Position numbers and translations under genes: made by a program | In this document: piece after piece, positions 35,750-60,400 of the stretch | How the letters are laid out: each line of letters starts with the position of its first letter | Numbering within the stretch: position 1 is the stretch's first letter | Notes under the pieces: model-generated | What the model was told of the DNA's origin: nothing | The model's input: the letters and a program-made list of their open reading frames with translations, nothing else | Database searches by the model: none | NCBI RefSeq assembly: GCF_024713975.1 | Contig: NC_091095.1 | Span: 1,793,501 to 1,857,500, forward strand | Source of the DNA: Paralichthys olivaceus | Taxonomy: Eukaryota; Chordata; Actinopteri; Pleuronectiformes; Paralichthyidae | Length of the DNA stretch: 64,000 nt | Direction of reading: 5' to 3'

Positions 35750-36202
35750 GGGGGGGGGCTCAGACAGCAGCAGCGTGGCTGCTTTGTCGCAGCAACTTGT
35801 CGACTCTCCACCGGCTCCTCACCGACTCCTCACCGGCTCCACAGCGGCTCCACAGCGGCTCCACAGCGGCTCCCTACCGGCTTCACAGCGGCTCCTCAGC
35901 GGCTCCTCAGCGGCTCCCCACCGGATCCCTCAGCCCTCAGCAGCCGCCCACAACACCCTGGACCGCGCCTTCGTTTCTCTCCCTGTCCACAGGAGCGGCT
36001 CTTCGTCAGCGGCTGCTCTCACGGACACCACGGCGGCACCAAGGCTGACAGGCGGCGGATAACGAGCCTGCTCCGCCCGGCGCACCGGGAGCCACCGACC
36101 CCCCCGGCCGCTGGGAGCCCGGACACCGGAGGGGCTGCACGGCTACAGCTAACTGGGAAAACCCGGGGAGCGCATCCTCCAGACACTTCGCCGCTCTGAA
36201 GG
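35750..36202 (+). other. pik3ca: Probable first, untranslated exon and promoter region of pik3ca
   Basis: GC-rich sequence ending in a good donor (GAAGG|GTAGGT) at 36202/36203, followed by a CpG-bearing stretch to about 36360. Position and strand fit the 5' UTR of pik3ca, whose first coding exon begins after an acceptor at 40448. It includes an 11-bp minisatellite at 35809-35929. The exon start was not determined. Confidence 0.5.
35809..35929. repeat. 11-bp GC-rich minisatellite, 11 copies
   Basis: Eleven consecutive 11-mers, each a variant of CAGCGGCTCCA, CACCGGCTCCT or similar, with no indels. Because 11 is not a multiple of 3, all three frames stay open and read repetitive Ser/Pro/Thr-rich peptides, which explains several overlapping open frames here. 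Confidence 0.9.
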
Positions 36203-36596
36203 GTAGGTCAGCGGGATGGAGGAGCAGTATTCCCCGCAGACTTCCAGCGGACACTGGGCTCTTTATTTTATAAGAAGCGGATGACAGGCTCAGCGTTAGC
36301 CGCTAGCTAGTGAACGAGGCAGCTAGTTGGCATTAACCATCCCCGCAGCGGCGGACGTGTGTGGAAATAGGTGTTTGTGGTAAAAATACGGTTTGACTGT
36401 TCATGTTTAATCCGGTTTATTTCATTATTACGTGTTTTTGTGTGTTTTTGATGACACGGGGGGGCTCACAGCGATGTGTAGCTGTCATCCCCCAAAACAC
36501 CCAATGTTAGCTAACCCGCTGCTAGCCAACCTGAATCAATGTGTGTGTGTGTTGTTGTTGTTTGTGTTTTAAGTCCCTCTCCTCTTCATATTTCAG

Positions 36597-36664
36597 TGAC
36601 AGTGTGAAGATGGATTAAAAAGATGAAATGTCCCATCATCCCAATAAGAGGACTTCTCTGTGAG
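36597..36664 (+). other. pik3ca: Probable second 5' UTR exon of pik3ca
   Basis: Bounded by acceptor CTTCATATTTCAG and donor GAG|GTATGT. It contains two upstream ATGs: one opens a two-codon ORF (ATG GAT TAA), the other at 36623 stays open to the donor. No further exon is convincing before 40449. Confidence 0.5.
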
Positions 36665-37714
36665 GTATGTTTCAGTAACACTCCTCCTCCTCCTCCTCTC
36701 AGTCCTGCAGAGACATTTCACTTCACATGTTCACTAGTTCTTTTTGTACCTGACATCTAATCTGCTCTCACACACACACTTGGTGCTGATTGTGGAGACC
36801 GAGTATTTCTTTCGAGCTTGCAAACCTGCAGCACAACCCACACAACTACCAGAGCAGTTGAGTTTCAGTATTCAAAGCAAGCTTGTATCCAGGCCAGTGT
36901 TTTCCCACTCCCCACATCCTGTGTTGTGAGGAAGCTTCCTCTTTTGTCCTAAAGTGCTTAGCTGCATCCTGATCAGGGTCACAGATCACGGAGCAGCTCA
37001 ATGGGAGGTTTGTTCTAACTGTTTCTGTGCTTGTTTTTCTACATAATATTCAATATGTCTCTTCCTCTGTGAAGTAAGTTTGCTGTTTTACTTTGGATTT
37101 TTGGTTCTCATTTGGTTGTTAATCGTGTTCACAATCTTCCTCAAGCTGGAGGATCGGTGTGAGAACTTCGGTGGGTTCTTCTAAACTTACTGGCACTGCA
37201 TGGACTCGTCCTCAGTCCAATCAGCAACAGGATGCTGAAACTGTTTGGGATTGTTTTGGCAGCAGGGGAAGCAGAGCTCTCTGGCCAGGCATTGTCCGTT
37301 TCCTCTGCAGCTTCCTGCAGCTCATGAGGGCTCCCTCTGGGGGATACCCCACGACTCCTAGCCCGATAGCTAGCCCAACTGCCCATTGTTTGTTTCCCCT
37401 GTTAACCGCAGACATATGTATGGAGATTTAAGAGCTTTCATATCTCCAAGTAGAATTCAAACAACCTGTACAGAGTAATGTTGGTTTGGTTGAAAGAGGT
37501 GAAATGTTATGTGGGAGTTTGATCAATGAATTGACAGATCTTAGGCAAAGATTTGTTCTAGTCTGAAAGCTGCTTGATAGTTAAGTGATACAATGACCTC
37601 AACATATATGAGTGGTTATAACTGATACGAGCAGAAGAGGTTTGCCTGCTTTGCCCCTTTATCCCCGATGTGCTAATGTTTTAGCACAGCTGTGGCCAGA
37701 AGCGTGAAGCCTGT

Positions 37715-37860
37715 CTGTCCAGCCCACTCTTGTGAACACTATATCTCAGGAACACCTTGGCAGTACTTCATGAAATTTGGCACAAACGTTCACTTATGTT
37801 CAAGGATGAACTGATTAGATCTTAGTAGTCAAGGGCCACCTTGAAACTGTCCTAACAGTA
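37715..37860 (+). repeat. Dispersed fish repeat (ATATCTCAGGAA / TTTGGCACAAACG family)
   Basis: The word order CTTGTGAACACTATATCTC, CTTCATGAAATTTGGCACAA, CAAGGATGAACTGATTAG, AGTCAAGGGCCACCTTGA matches a repeat I know to be widespread in teleost genomes. It is fragmentary here. Confidence 0.5.
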
Positions 37861-40034
37861 TAGATATTCTATTCCTGCAAGGTTGAAGACGTGTCTGCGA
37901 ACTGAAGCATCTTCTTCTATAGAGTCATAGCTTCTTGGGGGCAACATCCTTATTTAAAGCATTGTCATGCCATCATGACTGCATCGTTGTTTTCTATCAG
38001 CATGCAAATACGTCTAAAATAATAATTTTGACTCTAACAAACTCTCTCAGTAATCTTGACGACATACAGCTGAACAAACATGAGAGAAGCTCAACAAAGT
38101 CCGGTCAGATCAATTCTATTTTTATATCATTATCTCTGGAATCAAAAATTTGCCTCAAGGCGCGTCACAATGTGAACAAATTCTCAGGCTTTAAGCTCTG
38201 ATGACGATCAACTCCTATTAATGGTCAGAATAAAACTGGTACATATCTTACCTGATGATTGTATTGTCTTTATTAAGTATTATTTATAGATTTTACAGTT
38301 ACTGTGCAACAAGCTGCACCAAACTGCTTGCCCCTAGTGGGATTAACAAAGTTGTCTACACACTGTTTAATATTGTATGAGCCTGGCAGATGTAGATGCA
38401 AACTTCCCTGGTCAATAGGGACATACTAAGTGTGAGGTAGTTAATCTAGTTAAAGCTGAATTATCGTCAGTATAGTGTGGAGTTTATATCGTCAGACAAG
38501 CACTAAATGAAACATGAATGTGAACAAGCAGTACTCCCTTTTCTTCTCTTCTCATTTTGACAGTTTTTCTGCAGAATTGTGTGCAGCGGTAAGCTTTCTA
38601 AAGCTTAAGTCTAGGCATAATGTTGTAACTTCCTGAAAGCCCACACAGACGCATATTTTCCCATCATTATGTTACAATCTGCAGTTGCCTCACTGTGGTG
38701 TTTGGGTGTTTGTGAGTCAGTGTTGAACCTGTGCGGTCGGGCCAAAATAACTCTGTCATGGAGGTCCCCAAAGTCCTTTACTTTGCCAGTTCTTCAAGAC
38801 AGAAAGTTGAACGAGCCACTGCACCTTGGTTTGAGTTAACTTGAGAAAGTACAGACACAGTAGAGATGTTCCGATAGTATTTTCTCCTTCCTGACACCAA
38901 CACCTGCGACAAGACTCTTTGCGTCCACTGTTATTTCAGAAAATGTCATAAGGTCGGCATCGCAATCGACCTGTTTTGTTTTTGTGTCACAAAATAAAAC
39001 ATTCTGTTGCTAAGAATGTGAAAATACATTGATGGTATCATCGTCTTCCAAAACCCATCGTAGGCTGATAAGAAGCAAATCTTTAACGTAACTTTTATTC
39101 ATCTCCACAACAACGTTTGTCCGACATTGATAAAAGTTTGTTACAAGTTCCTTTAATACCTAAGAATCGATGGCTCCTCAAGTTTAGCGCTGTTGTTTTA
39201 GGCATGTGTTACACAGAATACTGATGAGAGCATTCCTGCACTGTGCCAATACAAATCATATTACTCTTTACGTGCTTAACAGCTGCACTGATACAATATC
39301 AGTTTGCAAAGTGACATCCAGCTTCTCCACAAAGGTCAGGGGGAACCTTTCATACAAAGCCGTGTCAGATACATTTCCTATTTCCATTCATGTTTTAATC
39401 TGAATGGGCTGTTGTGTGATATCTAACCTTCCTTTACTTTGCCAGAAACTGCACTGAGTTCACATTTTATTACTCTTTTATTCATTTTGCAGAGAAGTGG
39501 AAAATCTCACCTCATCAGGGCAGAACTCAGGTCTGACTGGCTCTGGTGTAAAGAGATTAACTCACATCCCTCCATGAACTAGAGGATCATGTGGAGTTAA
39601 CACAATTGAAGTCTTATGGTTAAGTTTGGTGTCGTTGTGTTTATGCATCTTAGACGATTTTAAAGAAAATATAGGTTAAGTGAAGGACACAAATGTGAAA
39701 GGATGAGCACTTTTCTTCTGCTGGAATTGATCTCAGTGTAATTATCAGTTAGGCGCTTGACCTGGCTGAATTCCCACAGCGACTTCTTTTGTCCTCGTGT
39801 TGAGTGTTGAGTGTCAAGTGTCAAGCCAAGTACTGTTCAGTAAAGAAACCCAACTGAGCTGGAAAATGACTTTCTCAGATTGGGTATTAAGATCTAAACA
39901 GAAGGAGCTCAGCTCATTCACATCTCTCATTCGAAGCATTTATCTCTGTGTTTGTGAACTAGTGCTGCAAATCCAGATTAGGGTTATTTTCTCCTTTCTC
40001 TCTTTCACCTTGAGGACGACCATGCACGTCTTTG

Positions 40035-40240
40035 TATTTTTACCCCAGCCAAAGAAGTTATGTTTTCACTACTGTCCGTTTGTTTGTTGCCTCGGTCCAT
40101 GACCTAAGGAAGTTACATTTTGGAGCCACTCCAGGACTTTTCTTCTGCTGTCTTTAACTTTTCAATACTTTCATTGGCTTCTCCGAGATTAATTCATGGA
40201 TCTTGATGATAAAATGTGTAGACATTCCTCACTATGTTAT
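40035..40240 (+). repeat. Dispersed 'CCTCCACCAAGG' fish repeat, copy 2
   Basis: CCCAGCCAAAGAAGTTATG, TTCACTACTGTCCGTTTGTT, GGCTTCTCCGAGATTAATTC and ATGGATCTTGATGATAAAAT occur in the same order as in copy 1 at 26070-26340. It ends about 210 bp before the pik3ca coding start exon. Confidence 0.55.
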
Positions 40241-40465
40241 ATTTCTCTTCATCCATTTTTTGGCAATGTGTGTGTCAGTTGGTTGATCTGGATTTTGATT
40301 GAAGTTTACATTCTTACTCCAAGCATCATGCGATCTCTATATGATAAATACACTCGTTGGAATGAACAGAGCTGTCAGTCTGTGTTTTATAATGTGAGAG
40401 ACAGAAGTTACTTTACTATGTTTTCATCTTTTAGGTTTTGCTCTGCAGCTTAACTGTGTGACTGA

Positions 40466-52120
<11,655 letters not shown>

Positions 52121-53700
52121 TCTCCTGCGCATCAGTCCCACCACGGAGTATTTACTTCTGTCAGCCAGAAGTTCCTTCAAGGAACTTCAGTTCTGTTACA
52201 GCGCACATTACGAACAGCTCACTGACGATGAAAGTTTCATCTGGGTTTATTTCCTACAGGGTTTCTTTCTTGGCCTTTTTGTGATGATACTCTCCCACTG
52301 CCCTCTGCTTGTTAACTCGACTGGAAGAGAGTCTTCTTCATGTCCTGGGGAAGATATGACCGTCCTGGCTGATGCTTGTGTCCATGGCTACTGTGCTTCC
52401 TTTGTTGTTTTGCCCAACCGGATCAAACTGGGGTGCCGAGGAAACGTTACCTCTCTCCCATCTGCTCTTGAAGGAAACACAATTTGGACAAAACAGCACA
52501 GATGACTTTTCTGCTGAGTTATAAAAGCACTTTTGATGCTGCACTGTGGCTCCACCGTAGACAGGAGGCGCTTTGGAAACCCTTTTTAATCGTATCACTG
52601 CTGAGGAAGTAGTGGGCACAAGGAACTGACACGTGCAGGATTACACGACAATCTTCTCCTCCATCTCTGCGGTGAAGTCGCCCTTCTGAGGAAGCGTCAG
52701 AGCTCAGAAACTGCCCTGCAGCAGAGTGTGTGCGTCGTGCACAGCTCTGCAGTCGCCCGTCGAAGAAGCAGCACTCTACTCCTGGGAACCGTCGTTGGTG
52801 GTGCAGCTTTTAAACTCATGCATATTCTTCAGGGTGATGAATCCTCTCCGTCAAAGAAACAGCACTTAGAACTATCAGAATAACACACAGATTTATTATG
52901 ACTTTTTACATTTATTTATGTATCTCGTTTCTTTCAGTTCAGTTTATGTGTCCGGTTTCTTTCGGTTTCATTCGTTAACAAAGACATCTAATGCTCTGTT
53001 TGGTTCGGTCACTTTCACAGTTCATCTCATTCGACCGCGTCAGAAGATCAGTTTGTGTCGTTGTGGCTCGTTTGCAGAACCTTCCATGAAATCTAAAGGC
53101 AAAATGAGAAGAGCGAGTGCCACGCTTACATTTTTTGATAAAGGGACCGTTTTTTTACGCCTCTGGCTGTTTGAATGCCAGCGAGCAGAGGCCGAGGGGA
53201 AGGTCACGTCTTCCTGTTGATAAAATGCCTTGGCGTCACAGCACAACATTCTACGACACTGCACATCGCTAATCTCCTTAAAGTCTGCCTAAGCAAGTTG
53301 TAGTGAGCAAACACGGCAGCACTATTAACATGAAGCATGGCAGCTTTTAGGAAATGCTAGATTTGACCTTCATCGGGTTTTATTTGTACTGTATTTCTAA
53401 CTGTGTCACGTTGATGAGCTTCATCACGTCCCCACTAGAATTTATTTTAAATGTTGACTCATGGACAAAGTCCATTTTATCTTGTCAATGGACGAACAAC
53501 TTTCCTCTGAGCCTGAAACCCTGGTTGTATTAGAGCCCTGCCTCCTTCGGCAGATACTGTGAAAGCCATGCTCTACACCTGTGTGTTCAAAACTTTTTGT
53601 TGTTTTTGAATTCGTTAAATTCACAGTGAAACTGTAGTTAGAGTTTCTTTAAGCAAGTGAAGCAGCACGTGGGAAGAAGTATTGAATGAATATGAAGAGC

Positions 53701-53733
<33 letters not shown>

Positions 53734-56700
53734 CTCCCTCCCTCAATGAATTTGGCTTCAGCTACGTTCTGGTAATGTAAACAAAGTCTTGCCAACTGAA
53801 GATCTATAAACACACGGAGGCAGAGTTGAGCAGATTTGGTTAATGAATGTGTGTCCGTGCCTCTGACTCTTTATCATCATGTTTTACAAAAAAGACTAAG
53901 AAAGTCTTTCAGTGTGAGAATATGAGATGACATAATTAACACAGAGGCAGGACCACAAAATGTGTTTCTTTTATTTCCCTCGCCTTCCACTTGACTCGTG
54001 ACTCGTCTCATAAATGATTTGAGATGATTTTAAAAAGGTGCACAGACAGTTTCTGTGTTGAACCTCTTGAAAGCTGTGTGTGCCTCACAAGCACCTGATG
54101 CCCTCACATTGTATCTAGAAGGACACTATTGTGTGTGTGTGTGTGTGTGCGTGCGTGATGTACAATTTCAGCATTAATGGGTAGAATGTATTTAACCGCT
54201 GACATGGACCTGACGTGCACTTCTATGATTTCTCATCGCCACGTTCTAAAGTCAGATGCGGTGCCAGCGAGCGTCGTCTGTTGTTGCTTCTCCTTTTATT
54301 TGCCATTTTTTCTCAACGTGCCAAACCAGGTCTGAGAACGTGGGGCCTGTGGAAGTGAATGCTGGACTTGCACCATGCAGTAAAAGTCATATCAGTTACA
54401 TACAAAAAAAAAAAAATAGGAGGTTGGGGTTTGCACTTAAAAAGGCCTTTTTGTTCTGAGGGACTCTGTAGGAGTGACGGTAGTCTAGTTTGCATGTTTA
54501 CAAGCAGCATAACCACTATGTATGATGTACATTTTGAAACAGCATTCAACAGTATGTATGTACAGTTACAGTCTTTTCTACGGGAGGCTTCATGTGTGAG
54601 TGTTTATAGAGATGGACGAAGCATCTCCACTTCCTGTGAATCTTGCACGTTCGGAGCCAGACTCTGGGAAGTAGCTATCGGTGGACGGGGCTGCAGCGGT
54701 GAGGTTCCACCGAAACCTGAGCTCAGCCAATCGTGAGTCGGTTTCTTTCAATCAAGATGTTTTATAGCATCGAGAAACAACTTGAATCCAAACAAGCAAA
54801 ACATCAATGTGACATTTGTATTTTGACTGAAGAGGCGGGACGTATGAGCTGTACTGCAGCCGGCCACCAGGAGGCAGTCAAGATGATTTGGCTTCATTTG
54901 TGTGGAGCTGTCATGTCGTCCATCTTTATGAACAGTCTGTGACAAACCTGTTGAGTTGTTATCTTCATTATCTTTTGCCATATATCCTCCAATCTGATGG
55001 TGTGAGTGTGTGTGTGCATCAGTTATCCTTCTGTACAGGTGCAGAGCTTCATTGGCAGGTCCCAGTGAAAATGTGTGTGTTTGTGTGTGTGTGTGTCCAT
55101 CCATGTGTGTGTCGACACTTAACTGTTGAAGTGATGGCGTCTCTCTCTGAGTTTTGTTTTTCTGCAGAAAAGCTTCAGAAACAAACACAAAAGAAGGGAA
55201 AGTTTGTTTTTTTTAGTTGTAAATGTTTGACTTGAAACGTCATGAATCAGAACCAGTGTTGGTTTAGTGTTCAGATGCGGGGGTGCAGTATCTACTCTGT
55301 GAGTGTGTGTTGTACGTGAGAAGCAAAGGTTGAAGCGTTTGTGTACAGGTCGTTTGTTTGTTACCGATCGTGAATGTCATCGGTGCCACAGTTCTGCTTT
55401 TCAGAGTGAAACGGCAGCTTGTTCTTGAACTGGTGAAGGACCGAAGTTGTGCTCGAGTCCAAATGTTGTAAAGATCCGGTGCAGACGGAACCGCGATGAA
55501 GGTTTTCAGTTTCAGCCTCATAATCGTACGAATGAACAGGTTTTCAGAGACAGTTTGTTTGATTCTCCTGCTCTCAGACTTTCAGGATTTCTGCAACTAA
55601 CTGATTGAGATTTGGACTTTGATCCCCTCCCGTCTTTCTCTGTCAGATGTTCCAACGATGAAAACACCGGTCACATTAACAAACCTGCTCAATGGTCACA
55701 GGGTCACTTTCACTGGTTCTGCGTCACTGAGCCAGTTCGTCTGCAGCAGTTTGAGTTTCACACAGTGACGCTCGTTAATCGTCGCGCTGTGAGAATTACT
55801 GAGAGAGGAGAGGAACACTCAGTGTGTCTGCGAGTACAATCACATAGTGTGACCTTTGATTCCATCTTTGATATGATTGAATCAGAAACAACAATCTGGA
55901 AGTGTTACCTCTGTTGTTTTTTTGTTTCTGATGAATTTCTGTTCACGTTACTTTGTCCACCACCCGTATGAATATGAGCTCTGATATTTAGTGAATAGGA
56001 ATCTTTGTTAGTTTTTACTGTGGAGGCGTTTAAGGAAGTTATTAAAGTTACAGAATGTTACTTATGACACAGATTGTGTTTCCATCCAGCCGTGAATGGG
56101 CTTTAAACAGATTTAACGCAGGGTTTTAAACTCCTGCAACAAAAAAAAGCGACCTTGCATTAAGGAGAAATGACTGCAAATCGTTTTATATCTCAGTCGT
56201 CCCAGATTCTCACTTTAAAGGAGGAATACTGACGGAATGGTCTGTGGCTTCATGTTCATCTCTGTATGCAGAACTATAAACTACATGAGTGTGTCACTAA
56301 CACAGTGTGTTTCCATGCCATGCTGTCAGAACCTTAACCTATACTATGAATGAATGTAACGGGCCCATGTATTGTTCTTCACTGCCTATACCTGCATGAG
56401 ATTGGGTAAAGGGGAATATTCTTCCTCTTGCTTTATTGTTTTTTTATTTAGTCTGCTATGCAGCCTCACAGATGTTTGTGAATGAATGCCTTAAGTTTGC
56501 TCCCTGTAGGAACAGTTTCTAGGACAAATTCATTCTCATGATAACCTGCGTTTTTTTTTATTTATACGTGTAAACAATTGTGTTCCAGTTTGGCTCCCCG
56601 GTCACAGAGTAAAGGTTTTTACTCTGACTGACTGACTGGCTGCTCATCTGATTGTTCTGTGAAGATGTACAAATAAATTTGTTAAACATTCACCCGGCTG
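52121..56700 (+). other. pik3ca: Probable long 3' UTR of pik3ca
   Basis: No splice-supported coding exon is present. A clear AATAAA at 56672-56677, in GATGTACAAATAAATTTG, would give a 3' UTR of about 4.6 kb if no earlier site is used. It contains CA/TG runs (53702-53730, 54130-54150) and repeat copy D (54841-54943). Several weaker A-rich signals lie upstream, so shorter ends are possible. Confidence 0.5.
54841..54943 (+). repeat. Dispersed repeat, copy D
   Basis: It runs from TGTACTGCAGCCGGCCACCA through GGAGGCAGTCAAGATGATTT to GTCATGTCGTCCATCTTTAT. Same family as 20411-20533, 25313-25428 and 30615-30738. The 5' TAACATGGAGG part is missing. Confidence 0.75.
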
Positions 56701-57253
56701 TGTTTGCTCGAGCACTGTCCACTCCTGCAGTTTGACTGTAGCGCAGGATTCTTCATGAAGGTTTTACCTCATTGAATTACGTTAAGTTTAATTCAGAGTA
56801 AGATGGACGATCTTTAAATTCTGGATTTCTCTTTAATCCTGTAAGATTGGACGGTGGATTCCTCAAAAGGAAAAATTCAGGGACTTTGTTATTTTCCTGG
56901 AAACATGAAGCATGAACTGTCGAGTATTTCTACTCGAGGTAAATACACTTTGGTGGTAAAGCAGTTTTCCAGTTTCATCCACGTAGAGCACGTCCACCCA
57001 AGCACTGCTACGGCCGTCAACTTGCCCAAGGACCCTCAGGATCCAGGCTATAGCCGGGGGAAAGAACCAACACCCTTCTGGTCAGCGGTCGACTCAACAG
57101 CAGCGCGCCTCAGAGTTTTTGTTTTAAACGAATGTTGCATTCTTGTCACAGGATGTCATGGGACACTTTTTAAAAAGCTGAACGTTGTTTGTTCGCGTGG
57201 AAACGAGAGAGTGGAGGAAGAAAAACATTGAAAATGAGCACAAAGAGCAAAGT

Positions 57254-57259
57254 TTTATT
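57254..57259 (-). terminator. kng1: Probable kng1 poly(A) signal
   Basis: TTTATT on the plus strand reads AATAAA on the kng1 strand, about 205 bases after the kng1 stop codon. Confidence 0.55.
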
Positions 57260-57464
57260 TCATCTTCCTGGCAGAATCTATCTCTAATAAACACACAGGG
57301 AACTGAGCCTCCTCGCTTACACATCAATTTATCTGATAACAGCAACGACCTCTGTGATCATTTCAGTCCTTATTCGTCCAGTGCTGTCTGAGGAGCTACA
57401 GGGCCCGTTACCCCCCCGAAGAGGTTCCTTCAAAACAAAGACAATCTGTGGAATGTGGAAATAT

Positions 57465-60400
57465 TCATGCCAGCAGGTCTGCGTCACGGAAGCCCCCGTC
57501 TGCGGGCGGCTGTGGGGAGACGGCCTCTGGGACCGCCCCGGTGGCGGCGGGTTGGACCGGGTGGAAAGTCTTCCAGGGTTCGGAGGGGCAGTGGAAGGGG
57601 CTGTCACTCACAGGATCTGCTGCCACGTTGGGCAGGCCGGACGGTTTGACGGCCGTGACGTCCTCCTCCGATGATTCTTCTTTGGCGGGAGCCGGGGAGG
57701 GTAAGTGTGAGGGTGAGGTCGAGGGGACGTCATACAGAAGGTTCCTGAGGGGAGACCAGCCTGTAGGACGACGCCTCTTGAACAGCTGAGGTGAAGAACA
57801 CAGGTTGTGGATGAACAAGTTCTTATACGACACGAAAATGCTGAATCGTGTTAAAGAAAGTTCTGAATGAATAATGTTTAAATGAAATGATTGAATCAGT
57901 TTCATAGATACTAGTCTTATTAGTCAACTAGATGTTTCTCTGGAGTTAGAACAAATCAGAATAATGAAGTTTGCATCTTGAATTTAAATGTGTTGAGGTG
58001 GAAAAGTTAAATTGGTAAATTTTACCTCCAACTAAATCTCTGAATCTGATCTAAGAAAATCTAATGAAATGGAACCATTACAGGAATATTTAACCACATA
58101 AACACAACGTTTTGCAGAATATTAGCATTAATTCCGCACTTCCTGTTGATTAGTTGAGAGGGTCGTCTTCTTTTTAACCTTTTGAAAACCAAAGACCTTT
58201 TGTTTAAACAACTTCCTGAATACTTATGAGGACTCAGTGATAAATAGTTTCACAGTTACACAGACAGTAGTTCGTGTTGTGACCGTGCGTCTCACCATGG
58301 GAGAAAGAGCTCCTGCTTCACACTCAATCTTTGCAACTGGAGTCTCCTGTCTCCACGGAGCCAAATCCACTGTCGAGTTACAGTTTGTAAACTCCTGCAC
58401 ACACACACAGACACACACACACAGACACACACACACAGGTTGGGATTGATCACACTATGAGTGGTGATAAGCGCCGTGTTTACACACTCACCACATCCTT
58501 TTCATCAGGGACACACAGTACGTTGAGGTCTTTGTGTTCGGCCTTGCTGCAGGTGGTTTTCTTCATATCAAACCTCAGCTTGTACCTGAGACCTGCGATC
58601 ACCTGCGGAGACACACGCACTCAGCTGTCGGAAGAAGAAACACACCGCGCCGGCCTCCTCTCCCTTCACATCACAGAGTCACTCTCTACCTGTCTGGTGG
58701 CGTAGCCGATGTCGTTCAGGGTGAACAGGTGAGTGGAGTCGGAGATGGAGTTGAACTTGGAGATGGAGACGGAGACGGGGGTTTTGAGGTCCTCTGAGTT
58801 TTCTTCGATGTCCTCGGGGCAGCCCAGACAGGAAGCTTTCTCTGGAAGGATGTAATTGTCTGGAGGCGAAACAAGATGGAGAAAAAGTGAAAAAGACAGA
58901 ATGAGCTGTGGATAAATAAAGAAAAGAGAAACAGACTAAAAACATAAACTTGAAGGAAACATTGGCCCCTAATCTGTCATCACTGCTGCTCCGTGATAAT
59001 AATGTAAAAGAGAAATGATGGAGAGACCCTGAGGTTCAATTTTAAAGGTCTTTAAAATGTCAATATTTCACTTTAACAAAACAATACTCTCACAATGGTC
59101 CTAAAAATGTGGAACTAGATTCCTGGATCCTCACGTCAGGAGAAGTCGTGCCGTGATAATGTTGCTCAGGTTACTGAACACTGTCGAAACTTTAAAACAC
59201 AGTTTTAATAAAGAACTCTGCAAGTTCACATCGAGGAAACAATCTGTGGACTGTCGACCAACAGAGAACCTGCTGAGCAAACAGATGGAAGTCTAGACTA
59301 CCACTCTGCCTTTCATGGAGACGATGGTTGATAATGTTACACAATCCGTCTCCCTGCGTCGATCTGTGTACTTCCTCCTCCTCAATGACTGAAAGAGAAA
59401 ATGAGCCTGTCTGTGACAAACAGACTCACAGACATCGATCCCATGTTGAAAAAGATTTTGGTGTTGAAAGCAACTTTCAGAAAACATGAAGTATATACTA
59501 CACTTTCACCCCCTGTACGTGTGTACGTGTACAAACCAACTCAACGACGTCAGGGTTCATTCACATGATGAGCTTTTGGTCAAAGGTCAAGGTCAACAAA
59601 CTGAAGCTAATGTTGTTCAGGAAATAATTTACAGATCCTGCATGTATGATGATTTTAAAACACTTGTACTGGAGTGTTCTCAGATGACATCATTATATTC
59701 TCTGTACGTGTTTGTAGCGGGTAACAAGAAATCCAAAGTGAGTGCAGCAATAGATGAGAAGTTATCTTAGAGTAAAGACTGGAAGGTTGTGTGTCTTTTG
59801 TGTAGTGTTGGTGGTTCCGCAGCACGGTGTGTGGCTGGGTGTGTTGTTGTTGAGGCTCGTTCTGGATCGACTTGTTGTCCCAGTTGTTAGAAACAACTAT
59901 TTAATGACGTCGTCCTGTTAATGAATTAATTAACTAACGAGTCATGTGTTCACTTGCTCACTCACCCATCTGACAATGCACCTGCTGAGTGTCTGCGTCT
60001 GTCTCTGTCAGGAGAACCGTGGCGTTGCATGAAATCGGATTCTGTGTTGACACCAGGACAGAAGATGTTGTGAGTACGATCCGTCAAAAAACAAGAAGCA
60101 AATAAAATATACAAGTAACGAGAAATGTAGTAAAGTGATAGAATCTGCTCTCGATGCTCCAGGTCACAGGAACCTGCAGTTTCATTTAACAGTATTTACA
60201 GTAAAGTTTATTCTGAAGTGTTTTCTCAGCAGCTGTATTTCATCCCATCATCGCCACCTTGTGTCCAGAAGGCAGATAGTCACAGTCCGTCCACGGCTTG
60301 CTGCTGCCGGCCGGACAGTCACTTCTCCTGGTGGTGAACTGCAGTGAGTACACGGAGCCTGTGCCGCTCTCTGACTGGAGACACACAGACGGCATCAGTG

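Larger units (their letters stand above)
36665..40448 (+). other. pik3ca 5' UTR intron with dispersed repeats
   Basis: No coding exon seen. 37715-37860 has the wording of a common fish repeat (CACTATATCTCAGGAACACC, AATTTGGCACAAACGTTCAC, AAGGATGAACTGATTAGATC). 40035-40240 is a second copy of the repeat at 26070-26340 (CCAGCCAAAGAAGTTATGTT, then TTCATGGATCTTGATGA). Confidence 0.5.

Noticed and set aside
35686-36199. Three overlapping Ser/Pro/Thr-rich frames of 111-160 codons
   Set aside because: The 11-bp minisatellite keeps all frames open. The codons are repeat-driven, and the position fits a leader exon instead.
36740-36930. 61-codon frame in the first pik3ca UTR intron
   Set aside because: No splice sites in the right phase and no recognisable sequence.
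55612-55971. 119-codon frame in the presumed pik3ca 3' UTR
   Set aside because: Single frame without a promoter, splice or domain signal; most likely chance within a long UTR.
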